The notes: generated from the sequence alone by a model not told the origin. 64,000 nt of DNA from Orientallactaga sibirica (GCA_036365145.1 JAEOAD010000942.1:1-64000), one strand, 5' to 3'; numbered from the stretch's first letter, positions 26,301-36,359 are shown. A program made the numbers and translations.

Positions 26301-29300
26301 CTAGAAAAGTTTGAACTTGCTGCACTAACCCTTCTTCGTAGGAAAGCAACTGATTCCTAGAACCGAACTACCTTATTTCACACAGTACAGTGTTCGCCAA
26401 TGAAGATGTTTGTTTTCTAAAGAAAATACTTTAGAAATGAAGCGAAACTAGTAAGTTGTACATCTTGTTAGACTACACAAACAAGGAAGGTTTGACGTTG
26501 CTGCTCTAAACCTTCTTTGTAGGAAAGCAACTGATTCCTACAACCGAATTAGATTATTTCACACAGAACAGTGTTCGGCAATGAAGATGTTTGTTTTTGA
26601 AACAAACTACCTTAGATATGAAGCGAATCTAGTAACTTGTACATCTTGTTAGATTACATTAACTAGAAAAGTTTGAACTTGCTGCACTAAACCTTCTTCG
26701 TAGGAAAGCAATTGATTCCTAGAACCGAAATAGCTTATTTCACACAGAACAGTGTTCGGCAATGAAGATGTTTGTTTTCTAAAGAAACTACTTTAGAAAT
26801 GAAGCGTAACTAGTAAGTTGTACTTCTTGTTAGACTACACTAAATAGAAAAGTTTGAACTTGCAGCACTACACATTCTTTATAGGAAAGCAACTGATTCC
26901 TACAACCGAATTAGATTATTTCACACAGTACACTTTTCGGCAATGAAGATGTTTGTTTTTGAAACAAACTAACTTAGATATGAAGCGAATCTAGTACGTT
27001 GTACATCTTGTTAGACTACACTAACTAGAAAAGTTTGAACTTGCTGCACTAAACCTTCTTTGGAGGAAAGCAACTGATTCCTACAACCGAATTAGATTAT
27101 TTCACACAGTACACTTTTCGGCAATGAAGATGTTTGTTTTTGATACAAACTACCTTAGATATGAAGCGAATCTAGTACGTTATACATCTTGTTAGATTAC
27201 ATTAACTAGAAAAGTTTGAACTTGCTGCACTAAACCTTCTTCGTAGGAAAGCAATTGATTCCTAGAACCGAATTAGCTTATTCACACAGAACAGTGTTCG
27301 GCAATGAAGATGTTTGTTTTCTAAAGAAACTACTTTACAAATGAAGCGAAACTAGTAAGTTGTACATCTTGTTAGACTTCACAAACAAGGAAGGTTTGAA
27401 GTTGCTGCACTAAACCTTCTTCGTAGGGAAGCAACTGATTCCTAGAAGAGAACTAGCTTATTTCACACAGCACAGTGTTCGCCAATGAAGATGTATGTTT
27501 TCTAAACCAACTGCTTTAGAATAGATGCGAAAGTACTAATTTATACATCTTCTTAGATTACACTAACTAGAAATGTTTGAAGTTGCTGCACTAAACCTTC
27601 TTCGTAGGAAAGGAACTGATTCCTAGAACCGAACTAGCTTATTTCACACAGTACAGTGTTTGGCAATGAAGATGTTTGTTTTTGAAAAAAGCTACTTTAG
27701 ATATGAAGAGAAACAGGTAATTTGTACATCTTGTTACATTACACCAGCTAGAAAAGATTGAACTTGCTACACTAAACCTTCTTCTTAGGAAAGGAACTGA
27801 TTCCTAGATACGAACTAGCTTATTTCACACAGTACAGTGTTCGGCAATGAAGATGCATGTTTTCTAAACAAACTGCTTTAGAAATGAAGTGAAACTACTA
27901 AGTTGTACATCTTGTTAGATTACATTAACTAGAAAAGTTTGAACTTGCTGCACTAAACCTTCTTCGTAGGAAAGCAATTGATTCCTAGAACCGAATTAGC
28001 TTATTTCACACAGAACAGTGTTCGGAAATGAAGATGTTTGTTTTCTAAAGAAAATACTATACAAATGAAGCGAAACTAGTAAGTTGAACATCTTGTTAGA
28101 CTACACAAACAGGGAAGGTTTGAAGTTGTTGCACCAAACCATCTTCTTAGGAAAGCAACTGATTCCTAGAACCGAACTAACTTATTTCACACAGTATAGT
28201 TTTCGGCAACGAAGATGTTTCTTTTTGAAACAAACTGCTTTAGATATGAAGCGAATCTAGTAATTTGTACATCTTGTTAGGTTACAGTAACTAGAAAAGT
28301 TTGAACTTGCTGCACTAAACCTTCTTCGTACGAAAGCGACTGATTCCCAGAACTGAACTAACTTATTTCACACAGTACAGTTTTCGGCAATGAAGATGTA
28401 TGTTTTCTAAAAAAAACTGCTTTAGAAATGAAGTGAAACTACTAAGTTGTACATCTTGTTAGATTACATTAACTAGAAAAGTTTGAACTTGCTGCACTAA
28501 ACCTTCTTCGTAGGAAAGCAACTGATATCTAGAACAGAACTAGCTTATTTCACAGAGTACAGTGTTTGGCAATGAAGATGTTTGTTTTCTGAAGAAAATA
28601 CTTTAGAAATGAAGCGAAACTAGTAAGTTGTATATCTTGTTAGACTAAACAAACAAGGAAGGTTTGAAGTTGCTGCACTAAACCTTCTTCGTAGGGAAGC
28701 AAATGATTCCTAGAACAGAACTAGCTTATTTCACACAGCACAGTGTTCGCCAATGAAGATGTATGTTTTCTAAACCAACTGCTTTAGAAAAGATGCGAAA
28801 CTACAAATTTATACATCTTCTTAGATTACACTAACTAGAAATTTTTGAAGTTGCTGCACTAAACCTTCTTCGCAGGAAATGAACTGATTCCTAGAACCGA
28901 ACTAGCTTATTTCACACAGTACAGTGTTCGGCAATGAAGATGTTTGTTTTCGAAAAAAACTACTATAGATATGAAGAGAAATAGGTAAGTTGTACATCTT
29001 GTTAGATTACACTAACTAGAAAAGTTTGAACTTGCTACACTAAACCTTCTTCGTAGGAAAGGAAGTGATTCCTAGATACGAACTAGCTTATTTCACACAG
29101 TACAGTGTTCGGCAATGAAGATGTATGTTTTCTAAACAAACTGCTTTAGAAATGAAGTGAAACTACTAAGTTGTACATCTTGTTAGATGACACTAACTAG
29201 AGAAGTTTGAACTTGCCGCACTAAACCTCCTTCATAGGAAAGGAACTGATTCCTAGAACCGAACTAGCTTATTTCACCCATTACAGTGTTCGGCAATGAA

Positions 29301-32147
29301 GATGTTTGTGTTCTAAAGAAACTACTTTAGAAATGAAGTGAAATTACTAAACTGTACATCTTTTTAGATTACACTAACTAGAAAAGTTTGAACTTGCTGC
29401 ACTAAACCTTCTTCGTAGGAAAGCGACTGATTCCTAAAACCGAACAAGCTTATTTCACACAGTACAGTGTTCGCCAATGAAGATGTTTGTTTTTGAAAAA
29501 AAGTACTTTAGATATGAAGAGAAATAGGTAAGTTGTACATCTTGTTAGATTACACTAACTAGAAAAGTTTGAACTTGCTACACTAAACCTTCTTCGTAGG
29601 AAAGGAACTGATTCCTAGATACGAACTAGCTTATTTCACACAGTACATTGTTCGGCAATGAAGATGTATGTTTTTGAAACAAACTGCTTTAGAAATGAAA
29701 TGAAACTACTATGTTGTGCATCTTGTTAGATTTCAATAACTAGAGTAGTTTGAACCTTCTTCATAGGATAGGAACTGATTCCTAGAACCGAACTATCTTA
29801 TTTCACCCATTACAGTGTTCGGCAATGAAGATGTTTGTTTTCTAAACCAACTGCTTTAGAAAAGATGCGAAACTACTAATTTACACATCTTCTTAGATTA
29901 CACTAACTAGAAATGTTTGATGTTGCTGCACTAAACCTTCTTCGTAGGAAAGGAACTGATTCCTAGAACCGAACTAGCTTATTTCACACAGTACAGTGTT
30001 CGGCAATGAAGATGTTTGTTTTTGAAACAAACTACTTTAGATATGAAGCGAATCTAGTAAGTTGTATATCTTGTTAGGTTACACTAACTAGAAAAGTTTG
30101 AACTTGCTGCACTAAACCTTCTTCGTAGGAAAGCGACTGATTCCTAGAACTGAACTAACTTATTTCACACAGTACAGTTTTCACCAATGAAGATGTATGT
30201 TTTCTAAACACACTGCTTTAGAAATGAAGTGAAACTACTAAGTTGTACATCTTGTTAGATTACACTAACTAGAAAAGTTTGAACTTGCTGCACTAAACCT
30301 TCTTCGTAGGAAAGCGACTGATTCCTAGAACCGAACTAGCTTATTTCACACAGTACAGTGTTAGGCAATGAAGATGTTTGTTTTTGAAAAAAACTACTTT
30401 AGATATGAAGAGAAATAGGTAAGTTGTACATCTTGTTAGATTACACTAACTAGAAAAGTTTGAACTTGCTACACTAAACCTTCTTCGTAGGAAAGGAACT
30501 GATTCCTAGATACGAACTAGCTTATTTCACACAGTACAGTGTTCGGCAATGAAGATGTATGTTTTCTAAACAAACTGCTTTAGAAATGAAGTGAAACTAC
30601 TAAGTTGTACATCTTGTTAGATTACACTAACTAGAGTAGTTTGAACTTGCCGCACTAAACCTTCTTCATAGGAAAGGAACTGATTCCTAGAACCGAACTA
30701 GCTTATTTCACCCATTACAGTGTTCAGCAATGAAGATGTTTGTTTTCTAAAGAAACTACTTTAGAAATGAAGTGAAACTACTAAGTTGTACATCTTGTTA
30801 GATTACACTAACTAGAGTAGTATGAACTTGCCGCACTAAACCTTCTTCATAGGAAAGGAACTGATTCCTAGAACCGAATTAGCTTATTTGACACAGAACA
30901 GTGTTCAGCAATGAAGATGTTTGTTTTCTAAAGAAACTACTTTACTAATGAAGCGAAACCAGCAAGTTGAACATCTTGTTAGATTACAATAACTAGAAAT
31001 GTTTGAACTTGCTGCACTAAACCTTCTTCGTAGGAAAGCGACTGATTCCTAGAAATGAACTAACTTATTTCACACAGAACAGTTTTCGGCAATGAAGATG
31101 TACGTTTTCTAAACAAACTGCTTTAGAAATGAAGCGAAATTAGTAAGTTGAACATCTTGTTAGACTATCCAAACAAGGAAGGTTTGATGTTGCTGCACTA
31201 AACCTTCTTCGTAGGAAAGTAACTGAATCCTAGAACCGAACTAACTTATTTCAAACAGTATAGTTTTCGGCAACGAAGATGTTTCTTTTTGAAACAAACT
31301 ACTTTAGATATGAAGCGAATCTAGTAAGTTGTACATCTTGTTAGGTTACACTAACTAGAAAAGTTTGAACTTGCTGCACTAAACCTTCTTCGTAGGAAAG
31401 CGACTGATTCCTAGAACTGAACTAACTTATTTCACACAGTAAAGTTTTTGGCTATGAAGATGTATGTTTTCTAAACAAACTGCTTTAGAAATGAAGTGAA
31501 ACTACTAAGTTGTACATCTTGTTAGATTACACTAACTAGAAAAGTTGGAACTTGCTGCACTAAACCTTCTTCGTAGGAAAGGAAATGATTCCTAGAACCG
31601 AACTAGCTTATTTCACACAGTACCGTGTTCGACAATGAAGATGTTTGTTTTCTAAAGAAAGTACTTTAGAAATGAAGCGTAACTAGTAAGTTATACTTCT
31701 TGTTAGACTACACTAACTAGAAAAGTTTGAACTTGCTGCACTAAACCTTGTTTGTAGGAAAGCAACTGATTCCTACAACCGAATTAGATTATTTCACACA
31801 GTACACTTTTTGGCAATGAAGATGTTTGTTTTTGAAACAAACTACCTTAGATATGAAGCGAATCTAGTAAGTTGTACATCTTGTTAGATTACACTAACTA
31901 GAAAAGTTTGAACTTGCTGCACTAAACCTTCTTCGTAGGAAAGCAACTGATTCCTAGAACCGAACTAGCTTATTTCACACGGTATAGTTTTCGCCAACGA
32001 AGATGTATCTTTTAGAATCAAACTACTTTAGATATGAAGCGAATCTAGTAAGTTGTACATCTTGTTAGGTTACACTAACTTGAAAAGTTTGAAGTTCCTG
32101 CACTAAACCGTCTTCGTAGGAAAGGAACTGATTCCTAGAACCGAACT
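20360..32147. repeat. Mixed-subtype satellite without clear HOR
   Basis: All known monomer subtypes are interspersed here and I see no single dominant period. Some marker pairs lie 18 monomers apart (GTTTGACGTTGCTGCTC near 23231 and 26490). One monomer near 22825-22845 has lost about 36 bases between TTTTTT and AAGTTG, and one near 29750 lacks about 14 bases after TTTGAAC. No gene is seen. Confidence 0.75.
32142..32147. repeat. Target-site duplication, left (CGAACT)
   Basis: CGAACT lies immediately before the TG of the 5' LTR and is repeated immediately after the CA of the 3' LTR. Six bases is the usual duplication length for class II (betaretrovirus-like) ERVs. Confidence 0.95.
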
Positions 32148-32236
32148 TGTGGGAAGCCATGCTGCTGGCTTTGTCAGGTTTTGCCATGTCAGCTTGTTTG
32201 TTGCTTTTGTATCTTAATTGTCTGCGCATGAGCTTA

Positions 32237-32434
32237 TGACGTTATCCTAAGATGGCCGCTCGCCAACCCTGATTGGGTGTATTAGGATCCACTGAAAGGA
32301 ATTGAGAATTGAGCCAATCGGAGCTGTGGTCATTCGGCCATCCTGATTGGGTGTTTTGAGCCAACCAGATCATCTGATGCGACTTGAGCCAATCAGACAG
32401 CAACAGACACATGAGTCATCACCAGCATATAAGC
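32237..32434 (+). promoter_or_regulatory. LTR U3 promoter elements
   Basis: Visible candidate sites are: a CRE half-site TGACGT at 32237-32242 (changed to TGGCGT in the 3' LTR); a YY1-type AAGATGGCCGC at 32249-32259; CCAAT boxes in both orientations at 32272-32276, 32314-32318, 32346-32350 and 32389-32393; a perfect AP-1 site TGAGTCA at 32412-32418; and a TATA-like CATATAAG at about 32426-32433. Motif clusters of this kind are common in ERV promoters. Activity is not shown. Confidence 0.6.
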
Positions 32435-32484
32435 TTGGTGCTCCATAGGGTCGGGGTCCTTCTCTCTCTCAATTTGGAGCTCCC

Positions 32485-32490
32485 AATAAA
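32485..32490 (+). terminator. Polyadenylation signal AATAAA in 5' LTR
   Basis: AATAAA lies about 55 bases downstream of the TATA-like box and is followed by the TGTGCTTGAG region. This spacing is typical of a short R region. The copy in the 3' LTR (36915-36920) would end the genomic transcript. Confidence 0.75.
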
Positions 32491-32554
32491 GTGTGCTTGA
32501 GAAGAATCCTGTTGTCGCGTTCTTCCTGCACCGGGGCGGGACGGGCGCGACAAG

Positions 32555-32572
32555 TGGTGCGAAAACCCGGAA
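32555..32572 (+). other. Primer-binding site, tRNA-Phe-like
   Basis: Two bases after the LTR, TGGTGCGAAAACCCGGAA matches the 18-base complement of the tRNA-Phe 3' end at about 15-16 positions; the main changes are GA in place of CG at positions 7-8. tRNA-Phe priming is characteristic of rodent IAP elements, whereas MMTV- and HERV-K-type elements use tRNA-Lys. Confidence 0.75.
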
Positions 32573-32997
32573 ATTTCAACAAACGGCCCATCGAGAAGAC
32601 CCCAAGGATACTTCGAGGAGGATTCAGAACTCAACACATGGAGCGGTGGTACGGTAAGTTTCCCCCTCCTTAAAATAAAGGGGGAAACAAAAGAAAGTTA
32701 AAATTAAAAGAGAACCTAGGTTTCAGACAGAACAGAATAAAAGTGAAACAAAGAGGAAAGGCCTATTTCAAATCCGAAGCTATATGCGGATTTGGCAGAA
32801 TTTGCAAGCGGAGCCAGGACTCAGACCTTTCAGCAGTCAGGGCAGCGCTGGTAAGTTCCCAAGTAGGGGTGGGAATCCAGCGATAAGGCGGGAATTACTT
32901 GCTCTTCTCTGTAGATAAAGAGAGAGCAAGAGGAGTTATAGAGTGGCGAACTGAAAGTAAAAAGAACGAAATTTTAGATAAGGTATTGTGTCTAGCA
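32573..32997 (+). other. ERV leader with two strong splice donors
   Basis: This untranslated leader holds two near-consensus donors, ACG/GTAAGT at 32653/32654 and CTG/GTAAGT at 32850/32851. Either could pair with the acceptor at 34447 to make env or a reduced subgenomic RNA. A purine-rich run at 32672-32692, AAAATAAAGGGGGAAAC, resembles the polypurine tract at the other end of the element. The packaging signal would be expected here but cannot be recognised by eye. Confidence 0.6.
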
Positions 32998-33549
32998 ATG
33001 GGCAATTCACCCTCACACCCAATTTTTCTGGCTCTGAATGAGCTGCTTTGTTCTAAGAATTTAAAGCTCAAGGGGAGTACTCTGGAGAGATTCCTGAAGG
33101 AGTGCGACGCCATTGCACCTTGGTTCGCAGTCTCCGGGAGCTTAACCATCTCTTCATGGGAGAAATTAGGCAGGGATTTAGATTTTGCCGCTGACCAGGA
33201 AAAACTAAAAGGAGGAATGAGACCAATTAGGAAACTGGTACGGAGTTGTCTTGAGGATGAAAGATGTAGTGAGGCTGTAGAGAATAGTCAAGCGGCATTA
33301 GAAATGCTTCAGGAGGAACGCTCTGAGCGCTCCCACAGTGATAAGGGGAGTGAAACAAGACATAAATTATATCCTGAGCTTCCGGAGTTCACTGTAGTGA
33401 AGGATTCGGAGTCTACAGACTCCGAAGAAGAGTTACAAGCATTGGTGGAACAAATGAGGAAGGCCAGGATCAGAAAAAGGGAAAAGAAAAAGAAAGAAGA
33501 TGGTGTCGCAGAGGCAGCTTGCTGTGAGCCTTCTATGTCAAGGGTGGCG

Positions 33550-33570
33550 CCCTCTGCCCCTCCCTCATAT
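33550..33570 (+). other. Overlapping PSAP and PPSY late-domain codons
   Basis: The gag frame encodes PSAPPSY, which merges a Tsg101-binding P(S/T)AP motif and a Nedd4-type PPxY motif that share one proline. Both are known retroviral budding signals. They remain intact in this truncated gene. Confidence 0.75.
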
Positions 33571-33867
33571 GAGGAGGAGCGAGGTGGCAGTGTGGGATGT
33601 TCTTTTTGTCCTGAGGTTTGGAGAGAGGCGAGAGCAGAGCTGTTGCGAGCTTACCCAGTTTTCCAAGACGCTCAGGGGAATAGATATGAAGAGCCACTAG
33701 ATTTCAAAGTAATCAAATCCCTGGCAGAATCAGTAAGAACTTATGGAATTACAGCCTCCTTTACAGTGGCTCAAGTAAAAGCATTACAAAGACATTGTAT
33801 GACCCCTAGTGACTGGTCAGGGCTAGCACGAGCATGCCTGAGTCCTGGACAATATCTTGAGTGGAGA

Positions 33868-33873
33868 GCCGAA
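33868..33873. repeat. Nested LTR target duplication, left (GCCGAA)
   Basis: GCCGAA directly precedes the TG of the nested LTR and GCCAAA (34217-34222) directly follows its CA. The single mismatch is a CpG-to-CpA change, as expected from methylated CpG decay. Confidence 0.6.
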
Positions 33874-34216
33874 TGCAATCTTGGTTATTTCTTGACCTTG
33901 CTTTGTGCACAAAATACTTGGCTGACAGCCTAAGGCTTTAAGGGAGTTTGCTGAGACAAAGATTGTAATATTTCCCAGCCTGATGAGAGAGTTTGTGAAG
34001 AACAGGGTGTTTAGCCCCAAGGAATATCATTGATAGACATTTTATCTAAGATTCCCTCTCTGTGCAGCTGTGTAACTGGGACAAGTTCTCTGCTCTCAGG
34101 AGCTTCGTTGTTTTGCTTACTAGTATATAAGCTGAGACTTCTGCAATAAACTTTGAGCCTTGATCAGCATATGTCTTGGCTCCATTCTTTTGTGTCCTTG
34201 TCCTAGGATCATTCCA
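33874..34216 (+). mobile_element. Nested solo LTR, ETn/MusD-like
   Basis: A 343-bp segment starts TGCAATCTTGG and ends ATTCCA. It has a TATA box TATATAA at 34124-34130, a polyadenylation signal AATAAA at 34145-34150, then TTTGAGCCTTGATCAG and TGTCTTGGCTCCATTC. The region from AATAAA onward resembles, from memory, the R-U5 part of mouse ETn/MusD LTRs, which are also class II. It interrupts capsid-coding sequence and is flanked by a one-mismatch 6-bp duplication, so it is a solo LTR left by recombination of a second provirus. Its family needs a repeat-library search; the upstream boundary is less certain than the downstream one. Confidence 0.65.
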
Positions 34217-34222
34217 GCCAAA
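34217..34222. repeat. Nested LTR target duplication, right (GCCAAA)
   Basis: Right-hand partner of GCCGAA at 33868-33873; see that entry. Beyond it the sequence does not resume recognisable capsid for long. A repeated ATCTCTAGTACT (about 34224 and 34258) lies at the junction between gag and pol remnants and may mark the large deletion. Confidence 0.5.
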
Positions 34223-34254
34223 CTATCTCTAGTACTAGGCGCACTTAAAAAATA

Positions 34255-34540
34255 AATTATCTCTAGTACTTTTACTTTGAATTTTCTGACGACTGATGCT
34301 GTGGGTTTAACGGCAGCTGACTGCCATATGAACCAATTCCCTCCTTGCTATGGGGATGCAAAATAAAAGGATGTACTTAAAAATGTCTGAAAAGGCCCGG
34401 ATCCAGTTATAGCCAGATCCAGGGGAGCTGTTTGTGTTTTTCCACAGGGCCAAGCTGATCCTATCTGGGTGCCAGAGTGGTTGACTCGAGTTGTACATCA
34501 TGAGAAGACAAGGAATGACAACCTCCCACTACCATTGATG
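34255..34540 (+). pseudogene. pol: C-terminal integrase remnant of pol
   Basis: In one frame the peptides [43 protein letters not shown] and LTRVVHH follow each other. They are typical of the last part of betaretroviral/IAP integrase: the end of the catalytic-core region and the SH3-like DNA-binding domain with its WKGPDPV-type motif. Two in-frame stops interrupt it (a TAA after GDAK and a TGA just before KGPDPV). Protease, reverse transcriptase, RNase H and the integrase catalytic core are all absent, presumably lost in one deletion between gag and here. The end overlaps the start of the env region, as is usual in this class. Confidence 0.7.
34428..34447 (+). other. Candidate env splice acceptor
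   Basis: A pyrimidine-rich run ending TTTTTCCACAG at 34447 precedes the env region within the integrase remnant, a usual position for the betaretroviral env acceptor. It could pair with the leader donors at 32653 or 32850. Confidence 0.5.
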
Positions 34541-35594
34541 ATCCTGAGTCTGCTCCGCCTGATGATGATAAAGGGGATAAGATGCAATTTTGGGCTGTGG
34601 CCAGAACATGGCCTGTCCCTGTGCCGGTTCATTCTTATTCTGGTGTCTTACCCACTTTATTTTCTACATCCTGTCAGGAGATATGCCTTGCATCAGGGAC
34701 CCTTTGCAAACACCAAAAATTTATAATCAGACCTCTTTTCAACTAAATGGCACTTTGTGCTTTTTCCAGGGTAACAAGAATCAGGCCCCGTGTGTATATT
34801 ATTACAGAAACAAAATCTTAGTGCTTGGCAGGACCCTCTTGAAAAGTCTAAAGTTGGCATGAGTGTCCTACTCTCAGCTTTAACCCAGATAGTTCAGGGA
34901 AAACAGAATGGGTCAGGAAAGGGAGGCAATGTTACGGATGTTAACATTACCACGTTGTTGATGCAGAGTGAAGTGACCGTCCCTTCTAGACAGCCAAATC
35001 TTAAGATAAATGCTAGTAATATTATAAGTGCTCCTGGTGTGAGCCCGATTATACCTTTCCCCAACTTTCACTCCATGTCAGAGTCAGACCAGATCCAGAA
35101 GCAGATTTTGCAGGGATTCCAAATGACCCCCATTAAGACGCTACCAATTTAAAAATAAAGGAAATGATACACTTAGTAATAGCGCTGGATGGCCCTGGTA
35201 TCAATGGCTTCTTTCCAACGAGGTAGATGCAATGGCGGATGTGTCAGCCTTAGCAGGATTATTGGGTACTAAACATACATTATGAAATATTTCGACAGTT
35301 CAAATTAATAAAAATGATAAGCCATACCTTAATAATATAACCAAAAATCACCAATGGACTAATAGTAGTTTTGATCCAGCCTCAATTTGTGTGCAAGCCC
35401 CATTCTTTTTTCTAACAACGAATGTTAGCACCAACACCTCTTTGATAGATTGCAGGAACATTATGTGCTGGCTTGCAGAATGTTGGAATGCTGTAAATTT
35501 AGCCTTAATAGTATAATTACCTACTTTTGGCCCCATTCCAGTGGAGGCTGATCCAAATAACTTTCCCTTAGTAGGACTCGTTCGTCATAAAAGA
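34500..35594 (+). pseudogene. env: Degenerate env surface (SU) region
   Basis: Env-like peptide is spread over several frames. An early part near 34670-34840 has IYNQTSF and NGTLCFFQ. A second part near 34790-35150, in another frame, has NVTDVNITT and INASN. A C-terminal part in a third frame includes WPWYQWLLSNEVDAMADVSA, CVQAPFFF, CWLAECWN and PTFGPIPVEA. Several N-glycosylation sequons are visible. The last part contains an in-frame TGA at 35283-35285 and TAA at 35514-35516. It ends at a furin-type RHKR (35583-35594), the SU/TM cleavage site. The pattern is betaretrovirus-like. Frameshifts, stops and probable internal deletions mean no protein product. The N-terminal boundary and signal peptide are not resolved. 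Confidence 0.65.
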
Positions 35595-36290
35595 GATTTT
35601 GGCATTACTGCAGCAATCATCTCCGCCATAGTCATTTCAGCTGCAGCAGCAACTACTGCTGCTATTGCCATGACGTCTCAGGCTCAAACTGTGGAAGTTG
35701 TTAATGGCATAGTGGAAAAGACTTCTGCAGCACTAGAAATTCAAGAAGCAATTAATAAGCATCTTCTTGCTGACATTCATCTAGTTAATCAAAGAGTAGA
35801 TTTGGTGCAAAATCAAGTAGAAGAGTTATACAAAATAATACAACTTGGCTGTGTTTCCCAGTATTAGCATTTGTGTATCACTCCCCTTACAATTTAATTT
35901 TACTGCTTTTTTCAATCAGAGTCGCAAACTAGCTGAATTCTTGGCAGGAAACTGGACGCTTGAAGGAGAGCAGCTATCTCGAAAGTTACTGTTCCAGATT
36001 GTACAACTGAATGGAACTCGTCTGGAATCGGTCTCCTGGGAGATTTTACCTCTTGGCTATCTTCTGCATTTTCTTTCTTTAAGGAATGGGTGGGGGTGGC
36101 TATGTTTGGAGCAGCCCTTCTGTGTGGCATGGTGTTCTGTCTCTGGCTTATTTGTCGTATCAGACGACAACATAGGCAGGATAACATAAGGATTGTTCAG
36201 GCACTCATGGCTTTGGATCACGGAGCATCTCCACAAGTGTGGCTGGCAGGCCTGCGAGTGAGTTGGTTAGTTCCACCTGTCTTTTTGTAA
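35595..36290 (+). pseudogene. env: Degenerate env transmembrane (TM) subunit
   Basis: Just after RHKR comes an Ala/Ile-rich fusion-peptide-like segment (ITAAIISAIVISAAAATTAA) and a heptad-repeat region (IVEKTSAALEIQEAINKHLL onward). A TAG at 35865-35867 stops this frame. The ectodomain then continues in another frame (FNQSRKLAEFLAGNWT and QIVQLNGT). The membrane anchor (MFGAALLCGMVFCLWLICRI) and a basic cytoplasmic tail are back in the first frame and end at the TAA at 36288-36290. At least one nonsense change and two frame changes therefore break the gene. Order and motifs fit a betaretroviral TM; the function is lost. Confidence 0.75.
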
Positions 36291-36340
36291 GGCCTTTGCA
36301 CACCAAGTGGCTTTGTTGTCATTGCACCTTGGAAGGCTTA
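36288..36340 (+). ncRNA. RNA stem-loop 1 of post-env element
   Basis: As RNA, UAAGgCCUU pairs with AAGGcUUA and CCAA-GUG pairs with CAC-(C)UUGG. This leaves a one-sided internal loop UGCACA on the 5' strand and an apical loop containing GUUGUCAUUG. It is the first of three similar structures between env and the polypurine tract, a position where other betaretroviruses and IAPs carry RNA export elements. Confidence 0.6.
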
Positions 36341-36359
36341 CTTCTTTTCCTGTCCTTTG

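Larger units (their letters stand above)
1..32147. repeat. Left satellite array, ~181-bp monomer
   Basis: Head-to-tail tandem repeats fill this whole stretch with no gene. Successive occurrences of the word GTTTGAACTTGCTGCAC fall 181 bases apart (for example near 3552, 3733, 3914, 4095 and 4276), giving about 177 monomers in one orientation. Each monomer reads in order: a GTTTGAACTTGCTGCAC start, a CTTCTTCGTAGGAAAG or CTTCTTTGTAGGAAAG block, ATTCCTA(G/C)AA, CTTATTTCACACAG, GGCAATGAAGATG, a variable dyad segment, a TAGAAATGAAG or TAGATATGAAG block, and a GTACATCTTGTTAGATTACA end. Array size and organisation suggest centromeric or pericentromeric heterochromatin. I do not recognise the family; it is not the 171-bp primate alpha satellite. 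Short ORFs inside monomers are chance products. Confidence 0.97.
32148..32552 (+). repeat. 5' LTR (405 bp)
   Basis: Begins TGTGGGAAGCC and ends GGGCGCGACA. It contains a CCAAT-rich upstream region, a TATA-like box, a polyadenylation signal, and a U5 end rich in G and C. It matches 36579-36979 along its full length. Four bases (ACCG, near 32530) are present here and missing in the 3' copy. Confidence 0.95.
32998..33933 (+). pseudogene. gag: Truncated betaretroviral gag (matrix to N-terminal capsid)
   Basis: An uninterrupted reading frame of 311 residues. I start it at the ATG at 32998 because it gives MGNS, a canonical N-myristoylation start; the frame is open upstream but without ATG context. 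Residues 1-100 look like a class II ERV matrix domain (PWFAVSGSLTISSWEKLGRD region). A charged linker and basic RKREKKKK stretch follow, then overlapping late-domain motifs PSAP (185-188) and PPSY (188-191). The start of capsid is recognisable from YPVFQDAQGNRYEEPLDFK and MTPSDWSGLARACLSPGQ. After EWRAE (about residue 292) the frame runs into the nested LTR at 33874, which supplies the last 19 residues and the stop. The C-terminal capsid and nucleocapsid are missing, so no particle-forming Gag is expected. Confidence 0.85.

Noticed and set aside
1..32147. CRISPR-like or primate alpha-satellite array
   Set aside because: Repeats are contiguous without unique spacers, so not CRISPR. The period is 181 rather than 171 and the sequence is unlike alpha satellite.
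32419..32673. Short open frames on both strands over the LTR, PBS and leader
   Set aside because: They lie in non-coding regulatory sequence and overlap each other antisense; no family resemblance.
32899..32997. Upstream extension of the gag frame by 33 codons
   Set aside because: It begins at a non-ATG codon. The MGNS start at 32998 fits the myristoylated start of betaretroviral Gag much better.
32895..33149. Antisense open frame under gag
   Set aside because: A shadow of the gag reading frame with no independent support.
33500..33700. Second-frame ORF inside gag
   Set aside because: Overlaps the clear Gag frame and shows no domain; composition follows from the frame shift.
34224..34270. 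Possible small insertion with ATCTCTAGTACT direct repeats
   Set aside because: It could be a target duplication, but the intervening sequence has no element features; more likely microhomology at the gag-pol deletion.
35912..36187. Antisense 91-codon frame under the env TM region
   Set aside because: A shadow of the env sense sequence; no known retroviral antisense gene motif was recognised.
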